DNA of 21,450 bases, from positions 1 to 21,450 of the forward strand of contig CAMPHD010000012.1 in the NCBI GenBank assembly GCA_946885765.1, written 5' to 3'. The stretch comes from an uncultured Thalassospira sp. GTDB lineage: Bacteria; Pseudomonadota; Alphaproteobacteria; Rhodospirillales_A; Thalassospiraceae. The position numbers were made by a program, and so were the translations under genes. Under the pieces are notes generated by a model. That model worked only from the letters and a program-made list of their open reading frames with translations, was not told the DNA's origin and did no database searches. Numbering within the stretch: position 1 is the stretch's first letter; each line of letters opens with the position of its first letter. Shown piece by piece: positions 14,099-21,322 of this stretch.

Positions 14099-15222
14099 CT
14101 GTCTTCCTCATTATGCCGCGCCCGGTCACGCACCTGAATCGCGATCCTGTCCCCCTTGCGCCCCATCATCCCCTTGAACAGGGGCACATCCCCGCACCGG
14201 ACCTCGACAGGCGAGGTCGGACTGGTATTAAGAACCAAACGATTACCAACTTCCAGATTAATCACGTCACCAAGCGACATGATCTGTTCGTCAAGCACAG
14301 CAAGAAGGTTGACGTGGGTTTGCCACAACTCGTTCGCCAGGTGGTTTTCCCAGATCGAGTCACGACCGAACTTTTCCCCCATGAACATCTGAAGCAGCAG
14401 TTCACGAACCGGCTCCAATGTTGCATATGGGATCAGAAGTTCCAGTCGACCACCACGGTCTTCCATATCAATGCGCAGCTTCGCCACGATGGCGGCGTTG
14501 GCATGACGGGCAATGGTTGCAAATCGCGGGTTGGTCTCAAGACGCTCGAACCGGAATGTCACCGGGCTCAGCGGATCAAATGCCGCAGACAGATCCCCAA
14601 GAACCACATGGATCATGCGTTCGACAAGGTTGCGTTCAATCGTGGTATAGGGGCGACCTTCAATACGCATTGCCGCTGTACCGCGACGTCCGCCAAGCAG
14701 CACGTCCACAATAGAATAAATCAGCGCTGAATCAACCGTCAGCAGCCCATAGTTATCCCATTCTTCGGCCTTGAAAACGCCCAGCATCGCTGGCAACGGG
14801 ATCGAGTTCAGATAGTCCCCGAAACGCAACGACAGAATGTTATCGAGCGACACCTCGACGTTGTCCGATGTGAAGTTACGCAGCGAGGTAGACATCATGC
14901 GCACCAGCCGGTCGAAAACAACTTCGAGCATCGGCAGACGTTCATACGCCACCATCGACGAGTTGATGATCGCCTGAATGCCGGATTGATCACCCGCACC
15001 CGACCCGTCATCAAATCCCAGCAGACTGTCAATTTCGTCCTGGTTCAGAACACGGGCGGATCCGGGTCCGACATCTTCGTCCTCGCCACCGCCATCTTCG
15101 TCACCGAGCATGGATTCCCATTCGGCGGCCATGTCCTCGCCGCCGTCATCTCCATCCTCGTCACCGCCGGCCATGGCTTCCCATTCAGCGGCGAGTGCGT
15201 CATCATCATCTTCATCTGCCAT
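14095..15222 (-). CDS. fliM: FliM, flagellar switch protein, with acidic duplicated N-terminal extension
   Basis: This 375-residue protein has the FliM core. The CheY-binding peptide LNQDEIDSLLGF is at 59-70, the middle CheC-like domain covers about 80-270, and the C-terminal SpoA domain about 285-370 (LNLEVGNRL-type motif and GMMGRKGDRIAIQV). FliM forms the cytoplasmic C ring with FliG and FliN and receives CheY-P. The CheY-binding motif is normally at the extreme N-terminus; here about 58 residues precede it. They are very acidic and contain two copies of AAEWE[AS]M (11-17 and 32-38). Overlaps the next gene by 4 nt. Confidence 0.96.
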   Translation of the reverse strand: MADEDDDDALAAEWEAMAGGDEDGDDGGEDMAAEWESMLGDEDGGGEDEDVGPGSARVLNQDEIDSLLGFDDGSGAGDQSGIQAIINSSMVAYERLPMLEVVFDRLVRMMSTSLRNFTSDNVEVSLDNILSLRFGDYLNSIPLPAMLGVFKAEEWDNYGLLTVDSALIYSIVDVLLGGRRGTAAMRIEGRPYTTIERNLVERMIHVVLGDLSAAFDPLSPVTFRFERLETNPRFATIARHANAAIVAKLRIDMEDRGGRLELLIPYATLEPVRELLLQMFMGEKFGRDSIWENHLANELWQTHVNLLAVLDEQIMSLGDVINLEVGNRLVLNTSPTSPVEVRCGDVPLFKGMMGRKGDRIAIQVRDRARHNEEDS

Positions 15223-15291
15223 CGGCGATTTGTCCCTGGCTCTTTGGCCCGTTACCTTCTTGATGGTAGCTCTGGCATTGTCGCCGGCACC

Positions 15292-15822
15292 CTATTGTAC
15301 CAGCATTTCCTTAAACAGAACGTCGTTAATTTTTGCCGGTTTGGCTGCGGCACTAACCCGGATCAGCAATTCTTCGCGCAGGCGGAACATCCCTTCGGAC
15401 CCGGCAAGATCTTCAGGGCGCAATTCGCGAAGATAAACCTGAAAGTTGTCGACAATACGCGGCATCATCTGTTCGATCTGGGGCAACATCGTCTGATCGG
15501 CAACTTCCAGACTGACCCGTATTTTAAGATAACTTTGCTTGCCGCCACCGGCATTGAGGTTCACCAGAATTTCAGGAAGATCGACAAACCCGACATTTTC
15601 CGGAACCCCCGGTGCTTCCTCGATTGCGCTCTCGGAAACCACTTCTTCGGTCTGCGCGCCGCCACCTCCGGTCAGCATGTCAATCACCGGCTGCAAGAGC
15701 CCGGTGAAATACGCAGCCGCAGCCCCCCCCAAAAGCAACAGCACAAGCAGGACAACAACAACGAGCAGCTTTTTACTGCGACCGCCACCATCCATTTCTA
15801 TTTCGTCGACATCATCACCCAT
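15292..15822 (-). CDS. fliL: FliL, flagellar basal-body/stator-associated protein
   Basis: This 176-residue protein has a short acidic cytoplasmic start, one membrane helix (about 18-41), a Gly-rich linker and a periplasmic domain. The domain contains VGFVDLPEILVNLNAGGGKQ and YLKIRVSLEVADQ, and ends in INDVLFKEMLVQ, typical of FliL. FliL surrounds stator units and supports torque or swarming. It is the first gene of fliL-fliM-DUF6468-motE, with 69 nt to fliM. I could not find a convincing promoter in the divergent region upstream. Confidence 0.95.
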   Translation of the reverse strand: MGDDVDEIEMDGGGRSKKLLVVVVLLVLLLLGGAAAAYFTGLLQPVIDMLTGGGGAQTEEVVSESAIEEAPGVPENVGFVDLPEILVNLNAGGGKQSYLKIRVSLEVADQTMLPQIEQMMPRIVDNFQVYLRELRPEDLAGSEGMFRLREELLIRVSAAAKPAKINDVLFKEMLVQ

Positions 15823-16012
15823 CGGTCCGCACTATCCCGTATTCACACCCGTTACCCAGACCAGCAAACACTATGCCGGAATGATGAGGCATAACGCCTC
15901 GACGTTAAAATTCCGTTTCCTGCATCAGACAGAATAGCAGGGATAGTCATCAATCTAATATATGGGCGCAGGGTTGCCACCCCTTCCGGAAACCAAACCC
16001 GCCTTATTGCAC

Positions 16013-16025
16013 GGCAAGTTCTGCC
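16013..16025. promoter_or_regulatory. Dyad GGCA-AGTTC-TGCC, distal copy upstream of flgF
   Basis: A perfect GGCA-N5-TGCC inverted repeat lies about 89 nt upstream of the -24 element of flgF and exactly 35 nt from a second identical-type dyad. Enhancer binding by a FlbD-type protein is inferred. Confidence 0.55.
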
Positions 16026-16047
16026 AAGGAGCCTATTCTCATAACAG

Positions 16048-16060
16048 GGCAACAAATGCC
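16048..16060. promoter_or_regulatory. Dyad GGCA-ACAAA-TGCC, proximal copy upstream of flgF
   Basis: A second perfect GGCA-N5-TGCC dyad starts 54 nt upstream of the sigma-54 -24 element. Paired dyads upstream of a -24/-12 promoter are the usual layout for NtrC-family activators. Confidence 0.55.
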
Positions 16061-16101
16061 GACCGGTATTTTATCAATTAATTTCATGATCTTAGCACAT
16101 T

Positions 16102-16117
16102 TGGCACGCCTTTCGCA
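16102..16117 (+). promoter_or_regulatory. Sigma-54-type promoter of flgF-flgG-flgA
   Basis: TGGCAC-GCCTT-TCGCA has a perfect -24 element, the correct GG-N10-GC spacing and one change in the -12 element (TCGC for TTGC). The predicted start is near 16128, about 34 nt before flgF. Confidence 0.8.
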
Positions 16118-16161
16118 ATTAGCCTGTCCAGATCACCGACCCGATTTGGGAAAGCAGAATT

Positions 16162-16923
16162 ATGGAAAACGTTACCTACATCGCTTTGTCGCGCCAAAAG
16201 ACGCTCCGCAGCATGATGAACAACATCTCCCAGAACCTGGCGAACATGAACACGACCGGGTACAAGGAAGAAAAGATGATGTTCACCGATTGGGTTGCGA
16301 AGAACAAGGATGCGCCATTCCGGGGCGAGCGTGAAATATCGCTTGTTCAGGACATCGCGCAGTTTCGCGATACGCGCGTAGGCAACATTGAACATACCGA
16401 GCGTCCGCTTGATGTGGCGCTGAGCCAGCCCGACATGTTTTTTGCGGTTCAGACCCCGAACGGAACCCAATATACCCGGAACGGTAATTTCAGCCTCGAT
16501 CCCGGTGGTCAGTTGATCACAAACGAAGGCTATCCAGTTTTAAGCGATGCCGGCCAGCCGATCTTTTTTAACGAAGCCGACAATCAGATCGAAATCAAGG
16601 GTGACGGCACCGTTACAACCGACATCGGACAGGTTGGAAAACTGCAAGTCGTCACATTTGACAATGTCCAGGCAATGAATGCTGCCGGAAGCTCGCTTTA
16701 CAGCGTGGTTAAAGAAAACCCGAACGATCCCGATGGCGCCCAGCCGGTTAACAACCCCGGTGTTGTTCAGGGCGCACTGGAAAAATCCAACGTCAATCCG
16801 ATCAGTACGATGACACAGATGATTGATGTGTTGCGCACCTATCAATCGGTAACGCGATCACTCGAAAGCGAGAACGAACGTCAACGCAACATGATCAGCA
16901 AGCTGGGCGATGTTCGCGCTTGA
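16162..16923 (+). CDS. flgF: FlgF, proximal rod protein
   Basis: This 253-residue protein has the flagellar rod/hook N-terminal motif (NNISQNLANMNTTGYKEEKM, about 21-40). The middle domain contains YTRNGNFSLDPGGQLITNEGYPVL, and the C-terminal motif is MTQMIDVLRTYQSVTRSLES. These mark the FlgF/FlgG group. Length and position directly before flgG identify FlgF. It is exported and forms part of the rod. A GGGAAAG ribosome binding site precedes the ATG. It is first in flgF-flgG-flgA-flgH. Confidence 0.94.
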   Translation: MENVTYIALSRQKTLRSMMNNISQNLANMNTTGYKEEKMMFTDWVAKNKDAPFRGEREISLVQDIAQFRDTRVGNIEHTERPLDVALSQPDMFFAVQTPNGTQYTRNGNFSLDPGGQLITNEGYPVLSDAGQPIFFNEADNQIEIKGDGTVTTDIGQVGKLQVVTFDNVQAMNAAGSSLYSVVKENPNDPDGAQPVNNPGVVQGALEKSNVNPISTMTQMIDVLRTYQSVTRSLESENERQRNMISKLGDVRA

Positions 16924-16992
16924 TTAACCGGGCGCCCCGCCCTGCAATAATGAATTCAAATGCGCCCGTGGCGCAGACCCAGGAGACAGAAG

Positions 16993-17778
16993 ATGCGGTC
17001 ACTTGATATTGGAGCTCTTGGCATGCAGGCACAATCCACCAACGTGGATGTGACCTCTCACAACATCGCCAACATGACCACCACCGGCTATAAACGCCAG
17101 CGCGCAGAATTTCAGGACCTGCTGTATCAAGATTTGCGCCGCGCCGGATCCCCGTCATCGGATACCGGGACTATTGTTCCTGTCGGTGTACAGGTTGGCC
17201 TTGGCGTAAAAACCGCAGCGATTGGTCGCTATATGGGCCAAGGCACCCTGACATTGACCGAAAACGAACTTGATGTCGCGATTCAGGGACGCGGTTACCT
17301 GCAGATTGATATGCCAAGCGGCGACACGGCATATACCCGCGACGGCACACTGAAACTTGACGCCGATGGCCAACTGGTCACCAAAGACGGTTTTGCCGTA
17401 CAACCGGGCATTACCGTGCCCGATAACGCAACATCGATCACCATCAACACTTCGGGCGAGGTTTTCGCTGAAATTGATGGTCAGGTTGCCCTTCAGAACC
17501 TTGGCCAGATCCAGCTTGCCACATTTATCAATCCGGCAGGTCTCGATGCCCTGGGCGACAACCTGTTCCTTGAAACCGAGGCTTCGGGCGATGCCGCGAC
17601 AGGTGTTCCGGGCGGGGTTGGCTTTGGCACCCTTCAACAGGGTTATCTGGAATCCTCAAACGTCAACGTGGTTCAGGAAATTACCAACCTGATCAAGGCG
17701 CAGCGCGCTTACGAGATGAACTCCAAGTCGATCTCGACCACTGACGAAATGATGAGCGCGGTCAGCAACCTGCGTTAA
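16993..17778 (+). CDS. flgG: FlgG, distal rod protein
   Basis: ATG 16993 follows an AGGAG ribosome binding site by 7 nt and gives 261 residues, the standard FlgG length; an upstream in-frame ATG is rejected. The N-terminus MRSLDIGALGMQAQSTNVDV and the SHNIANMTTTGYKRQRAEFQDL motif are FlgG-like. So are YTRDGTLKLDADGQLVTKDGFAV and the C-terminal ESSNVNVVQEITNLIKAQRA. FlgG builds the long distal rod across the periplasm. It lies 69 nt after flgF and is followed by a strong hairpin before flgA. Confidence 0.97.
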   Translation: MRSLDIGALGMQAQSTNVDVTSHNIANMTTTGYKRQRAEFQDLLYQDLRRAGSPSSDTGTIVPVGVQVGLGVKTAAIGRYMGQGTLTLTENELDVAIQGRGYLQIDMPSGDTAYTRDGTLKLDADGQLVTKDGFAVQPGITVPDNATSITINTSGEVFAEIDGQVALQNLGQIQLATFINPAGLDALGDNLFLETEASGDAATGVPGGVGFGTLQQGYLESSNVNVVQEITNLIKAQRAYEMNSKSISTTDEMMSAVSNLR

Positions 17779-17818
17779 TTCCGTTCTGTTTTAAGTTAAC
17801 AGATATGTTCGGAAGTAA

Positions 17819-17854
17819 TTGCGCGGGCAGCCAAAAAAGCGGTTGCCCGCGCAA
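17819..17854 (+). other. Strong hairpin between flgG and flgA
   Basis: A perfect 11-bp inverted repeat, TTGCGCGGGCA with TGCCCGCGCAA, encloses a 14-nt loop containing A6. No T run follows, so it is not a standard intrinsic terminator. It may stabilise the flgFG message or reduce readthrough into flgA. Confidence 0.6.
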
Positions 17855-17898
17855 ACTGCATTTACGTGATTTACACAGTTCCGTGCTATAGTTGACGC

Positions 17899-18885
17899 AT
17901 GAAAATACAGAAAATACTCCTTTTCATTGCCCTGCTGCTTCCGGCCTTGCTGAGTAATCCGGCACAGCCGTTTGCACAATCATCGTCCGGCTCGCGGGAG
18001 CTGGAAGCCAATATCCTGTTGCGACCGGACGCAATCGTTGAGGGGCAGTACGTTACCTTGGGGGATATTTTCAGCGGCATCGACCTTGAACAAAGCGATA
18101 TTCCTGTCGCTCATTCTCCGCAACCCGGCCGGCAAACCGTTCTTGATTATCGCTGGCTTTATGGCATTGCCCAACGGCACAAAGTGCAATGGCGCCCGCG
18201 TACCGCAGCCGACCAGATTGTGATCACGCGCGCCAGCCAGACAATCTCGATAGACGAAATTGCCGAAACCATAAAAGGTGCCCTTGTCGATCATGGCATA
18301 AAGCCACCCTTCAATGTCGACCTGTCGGGCGAAACATTTCAGATTCATCTGCCCGTGGACGTTCCGGCCGCAGTCGAGATTACCGGACTGGATGTAAACC
18401 AGCGAACAAACCGGTTCATTGCCAACGTCACAACCGGTTCACAAACCGCCCAGCGCCGCACCTACCGCATGAGCGGCAGATATTTCCCCCTGGCCCAGGT
18501 TCCTGTCGTGATCGAGCCGATCCGGCGCGGTGCTGTTATTCGTCCCGATCAGGTTGAATACAGAAATATCCGTACAGAACGCCTTCCGGCCGGCACCATC
18601 AGTGATATCGACGATATCGTCGGCAAAGAGGCGTTACGCCCGGTCAAGCCCGACGAACCCTTGATGTTTCGCGATTTTTCCAACCCGATCCTTGTCAGAC
18701 GCGGGGCACTGGTCACAATCCGGCTGGTGACGGAAAATATGTCGCTGACGGCACGTGGCAAGGCGCTGGAGGACGGCACGAAAGGATCGGTCATTCGTGT
18801 CATGAACATGACCAGCAACAAAACCATTCAGGTGGAAGTTGTTGCCGAGAATGACGTCCGTGCCCTGCCCGCAATGTCGCAGTAA
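17899..18885 (+). CDS. flgA: FlgA, P-ring assembly chaperone
   Basis: This 328-residue protein has a signal peptide (basic MKIQK, hydrophobic 6-19, cleavage near PFAQS at 25-28). An N-terminal region of about 170 residues is followed by the conserved SAF/FlgA C-terminal domain (about 200-325). That domain contains VPVVIEPIRRGAVIRPDQVEY, VGKEALRPVKPDEPL and KALEDGTKGSVIRVMN. FlgA is a periplasmic chaperone for FlgI. It is longer than E. coli FlgA (219 residues). I see no Shine-Dalgarno sequence; a TATAGT box ends 6 nt before the ATG. Confidence 0.94.
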   Translation: MKIQKILLFIALLLPALLSNPAQPFAQSSSGSRELEANILLRPDAIVEGQYVTLGDIFSGIDLEQSDIPVAHSPQPGRQTVLDYRWLYGIAQRHKVQWRPRTAADQIVITRASQTISIDEIAETIKGALVDHGIKPPFNVDLSGETFQIHLPVDVPAAVEITGLDVNQRTNRFIANVTTGSQTAQRRTYRMSGRYFPLAQVPVVIEPIRRGAVIRPDQVEYRNIRTERLPAGTISDIDDIVGKEALRPVKPDEPLMFRDFSNPILVRRGALVTIRLVTENMSLTARGKALEDGTKGSVIRVMNMTSNKTIQVEVVAENDVRALPAMSQ

Positions 18886-18934
18886 CCAGGCAATTTCTGG
18901 CATTTCCCAATCAAACTCAAAGACTTGCATACCC

Positions 18935-18947
18935 GGCAAGCTTTGCC
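18935..18947. promoter_or_regulatory. Dyad GGCA-AGCTT-TGCC upstream of flgH
   Basis: A perfect GGCA-N5-TGCC dyad starts 31 nt upstream of the flgH -24 element, in the flgA-flgH gap. It has the same form as the pair before flgF. Confidence 0.55.
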
Positions 18948-18965
18948 CTTCTGGCCCCGGCAATC

Positions 18966-18981
18966 TGGCATGAGGATTGCG
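18966..18981 (+). promoter_or_regulatory. Sigma-54-type promoter of flgH
   Basis: TGGCAT-GAGGA-TTGCG keeps GG-N10-GC exactly, with a perfect TTGC in the -12 element and one change in the -24 element (T for C). The predicted start is near 18992, about 20 nt before the flgH ATG, just leaving room for the ribosome binding site. Confidence 0.7.
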
Positions 18982-19012
18982 TATATACCGGCAGGAATCC
19001 CAGGAGGAATAA

Positions 19013-19786
19013 ATGCCCGGTAATCATTTTCAGATTTCCATGCGTCGCTTGGTGCTCGTAACCAGTCTGGTTGGCGCAACAGCGCTGCTTTCAGGCTGCA
19101 ATGCGATGAAACGCCTTTCCGAAGTTGGCGAGGCACCAAAACTGTCGGCCATTGATAACCCAACCCAGTCCGAAGCCTATCGCCCGGTCAGCTTGCCCAT
19201 GCCTGCCCCGCAAGTCGCGGAAAGCAACCCCAACTCGCTATGGCGATCCGGCGCACGCTCGTTCTTCAAGGATCAGCGCGCCAATCAGGTTGGCGATATT
19301 CTGACAGTGGTTGTTGACATGCAGGACAGTGCTGCATTGGCCAACACAACGGCACGATCCCGCACCAACCGCGAGGATCTTGCAGTGCCAAACCTTGTTG
19401 GCCTCGAGTCCGAATTCACCAAAGTATTGCCGGAAACGATCAACCCGGCGGCGATGTTTGATATGGATAGCGCCACGTCCAACCGAGGCAGTGGTACGCT
19501 TGACCGTAACGAGGCGATTGATCTGCGCGTCGCGGCCATCGTCATTCAGGTTCTTCCGAACGGAAACTATGTCATTCATGGCCGTCAGGAAATCCGGGTC
19601 AACAGCGAAGTTCGCGAAGTTCAGATCGCAGGCGTTATCCGCGCAGCCGACATCAGCTCCGCCAACGAAGTCGAATATGACAAAATCGCAGAAGCCCGCA
19701 TTTCTTACGGCGGTCGCGGCACGATTTCCGATGTTCAGCAGCCGCGCTACGGCAGCGAAATCATGGATGTCATCCTGCCCTTCTGA
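19013..19786 (+). CDS. flgH: FlgH, outer-membrane L-ring lipoprotein
   Basis: The start at 19013 is fixed by a very strong AGGAGG site 5 nt upstream and gives 257 residues. The lipoprotein signal peptide ends in LLSGC with Cys29 as lipidation site. The FlgH core follows: SLWRSGARSFFKDQRANQVGDILTVVVDMQDSA, the middle region with GSGTLDRNEAIDLRVAAIVIQVLPNGNYVIHGRQEI, and the C-terminal block SSANEVEYDKIAEARISYGGRG. FlgH subunits form the L ring in the outer membrane around the rod. It is the last gene of this plus-strand group and is followed by a strong terminator. Confidence 0.97.
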   Translation: MPGNHFQISMRRLVLVTSLVGATALLSGCNAMKRLSEVGEAPKLSAIDNPTQSEAYRPVSLPMPAPQVAESNPNSLWRSGARSFFKDQRANQVGDILTVVVDMQDSAALANTTARSRTNREDLAVPNLVGLESEFTKVLPETINPAAMFDMDSATSNRGSGTLDRNEAIDLRVAAIVIQVLPNGNYVIHGRQEIRVNSEVREVQIAGVIRAADISSANEVEYDKIAEARISYGGRGTISDVQQPRYGSEIMDVILPF

Positions 19787-19840
19787 TCAAATCTGATCGC
19801 CTGCTCCTTCCTGGGTTTCCGCAGGCAGTTACCATCAATC

Positions 19841-19868
19841 AAAACCGGCCTTCCCGAAGGCCGGTTTT
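19841..19868. terminator. Intrinsic terminator after flgH
   Basis: A perfect 13-bp inverted repeat (AAAACCGGCCTTC with GAAGGCCGGTTTT) lies 55 nt after the flgH stop, with T-rich sequence on the plus side and A-rich on the left. It could work in both directions. Confidence 0.85.
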
Positions 19869-19891
19869 ATTGTTCCGGACATGCCGGAAAG

Positions 19892-19927
19892 AAAAAAGGT
19901 CCGGCTGCGCATCGCAACCGGACCTTT
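19892..19927 (-). terminator. Intrinsic terminator after dksA
   Basis: On the minus strand a 10-bp stem (AAAGGTCCGG with CCGGACCTTT) is followed by a run of six T. It lies 100 nt beyond the dksA stop and back to back with the flgH terminator. Confidence 0.8.
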
Positions 19928-20026
19928 GATTTTGGTTATCCCTAACCAGTATTCCCCCACAGAGCCTTGGCTTTTGCCTTTTGGCCGGATCAACGCAAGC
20001 GCGACCCTTGTTTGTTCCCGACGCGA

Positions 20027-20446
20027 TCAGTCGTCGCGGCGAGTGCGCTCCATCCGTTCGTGGCGTTCCTGGGCTTCAATGCTCAGGGTCGCAATTGGAC
20101 GAGCTTCAAGTCTTTTAAGGCTGATCGGCTCGTCGGTTTCTTCACAGTAACCATATGATCCGTCTTCAATTCGACGCAAAGCAGCATCAATTTTTGAAAT
20201 CAGCTTACGCGCCCTGTCACGAGTGCGAAGTTCCAAGGCCCGGTCTGTTTCGGCCGAAGCACGGTCGGTCAGATCCGGTTCCTGAAGTCCCCCGCCATCC
20301 TGCAGGCTCGCCAATGTTTCCGAAGATTCTTGCAGCAGTTCAGCCCGCCAGGCCAAAAGCTTCTGCCGGAAATATTCCCGCTGGCGCGGGTTCATGAACT
20401 CTTCGTCCTCAGCGGGACGATAGTCTGGTGGTAGCGTGATAGTCAT
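20027..20446 (-). CDS. dksA: DksA, RNA polymerase-binding transcription factor
   Basis: This 139-residue protein has the DksA layout: an N-terminal helix, a long coiled coil and the tip motif DLTDRASAE (about 58-66), whose acidic residues act in the polymerase secondary channel. The globular end contains GSYGYCEETDEPISLKRLEARP. The zinc-finger positions are degenerate: Cys, Thr, Ser and Ala replace the four cysteines, so one Cys remains. Such zinc-poor forms are known among DksA paralogues and are common in alphaproteobacteria. DksA with ppGpp adjusts transcription and often affects flagellar genes. A GAGGG site precedes the ATG and a good sigma-70 promoter lies upstream. Confidence 0.95.
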   Translation of the reverse strand: MTITLPPDYRPAEDEEFMNPRQREYFRQKLLAWRAELLQESSETLASLQDGGGLQEPDLTDRASAETDRALELRTRDRARKLISKIDAALRRIEDGSYGYCEETDEPISLKRLEARPIATLSIEAQERHERMERTRRDD

Positions 20447-20450
20447 GTAC

Positions 20451-20494
20451 GCCCTCTATACAGGACTCATCGAACGCGCGGCAATATAGAGGGC
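20451..20494. repeat. Inverted repeat spanning the dksA -10 region and ribosome binding site
   Basis: GCCCTCTATA (20451-20460) and TATAGAGGGC (20485-20494) are perfect 10-nt inverse copies, 34 bp apart. One overlaps the -10 box, the other the dksA ribosome binding site. A dimeric operator is possible. Confidence 0.5.
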
Positions 20495-20511
20495 GCGCGC
20501 AATGGGTGCAA
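20483..20511 (-). promoter_or_regulatory. Sigma-70 promoter of dksA
   Basis: On the minus strand TTGCAC (20506-20511), a 17-nt spacer and TATATT (20483-20488) form a close match to the housekeeping consensus. The predicted start is near 20476, 30 nt before the dksA ATG. Confidence 0.75.
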
Positions 20512-20598
20512 GCTGATTGAACAAATAAATCTGAATTAGCCTGAAAGCCTTCATAACCTTGGGTTTCACGACCAAAGCTATTCCCGAAACCGTGAATT

Positions 20599-21042
20599 TC
20601 AGGCCAGCCCGGAAACTTCAAGCTTTGCAAGCTCGACCTGCGCGCGCAGATCAATCTCGTCAAGCACAGAGGAAAGAGCCGGATCAGAGATGTTTTCGCG
20701 TTGTTGATCCAGCAACCCGACAAGCTGACGTAACCGGCTGGCCGGCAAAGTACCGCTCAGCAGTGCGTCACGTACTCCCTCAAGCTGCTCAAGCAGGCTT
20801 TCAGCCCTCAGGAGCGCGTGCTTTTTCGGAGAGTCAAGTGCATCACCACTTTGCTGCAAAGCCAGAAGAGCATCAAGCGCACTGACCGTGCCCGCACTAT
20901 GCACACCGCCTGCGCCGCTTGCCCCGCCTGCGGAATCAAGCGAACGAATGGCATCGGCAAAACCACCGGCACCACCGCTGCCGGATGTTTTTTTACGTGC
21001 CGTGCTGTTTGCACCTGTCGCCTTGGATCCGCTGACCTTCAT
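20599..21042 (-). CDS. fliX: FliX, flagellar assembly regulator
   Basis: ATG 21042 (MKVSGSKATGANS) gives 147 residues with a GCGGAAG site upstream; the longer in-frame start at 21225 adds 61 residues without FliX character and is rejected. The N-terminus is a Gly/Ser/Ala-rich linker. The C-terminal half has the FliX blocks LLEQLEGVRDALLSGTLPASRLRQL and DPALSSVLDEIDLRAQVELAKLE. In Caulobacter FliX binds the sigma-54 activator FlbD and couples late flagellar gene expression to basal body assembly. It lies back to back with probable flgI, as expected, and upstream of dksA. Confidence 0.92.
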   Translation of the reverse strand: MKVSGSKATGANSTARKKTSGSGGAGGFADAIRSLDSAGGASGAGGVHSAGTVSALDALLALQQSGDALDSPKKHALLRAESLLEQLEGVRDALLSGTLPASRLRQLVGLLDQQRENISDPALSSVLDEIDLRAQVELAKLEVSGLA

Positions 21043-21202
21043 TTTTAACTTCCGCCTGCTATGTGGTAAGCTTTCCCGGGTCGAACATGCAGCCATGATA
21101 ATATCAATCAGCACTGCAAAGCTCGTAGGCCCGATCCGGATAGCCCTTTGGCCGTGATCCAGACCAGATCGAGTCTCCCCCAAAGCGCAGTCTGGCGCAA
21201 CG

Positions 21203-21215
21203 GGAAAAAAATGCC
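21203..21215. promoter_or_regulatory. Imperfect dyad GGAA-N5-TGCC upstream of probable flgI
   Basis: GGAA AAAAA TGCC differs by one base from the GGCA-N5-TGCC dyads near flgF and flgH. It starts about 120 nt upstream of the -24 element, a normal enhancer distance. Confidence 0.4.
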
Positions 21216-21322
21216 GGGTCGTCATGTTTCTATCGCCGTGCAGCTCTTCTGCGCATCAAAAAAGCACCGATTTTCCGGCGACTTGCGCAATCCACGATCC
21301 AAAGCGACCGCTTTCTGCCATC

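Larger units (their letters stand above)
15823..16161. other. 339-nt divergent regulatory region between fliL and flgF
   Basis: The flgF side holds two perfect GGCA-N5-TGCC dyads and a sigma-54 promoter (listed separately). The fliL leader contains a GAGGC/GCCTC inverted repeat with a 5-nt loop (about 15886-15900). No open frame here looks like a gene. Confidence 0.6.

Noticed and set aside
14986..15894. 302-codon open frame on the plus strand opposite fliL and fliM
   Set aside because: It runs antisense to two well-identified genes and its translation has no family character; it is a codon-bias shadow.
15955..15983. Possible minus-strand sigma-54 promoter for fliL (TGGCAA-N5-CGCC)
   Set aside because: The GG-to-GC spacing is wrong and the -12 element does not match.
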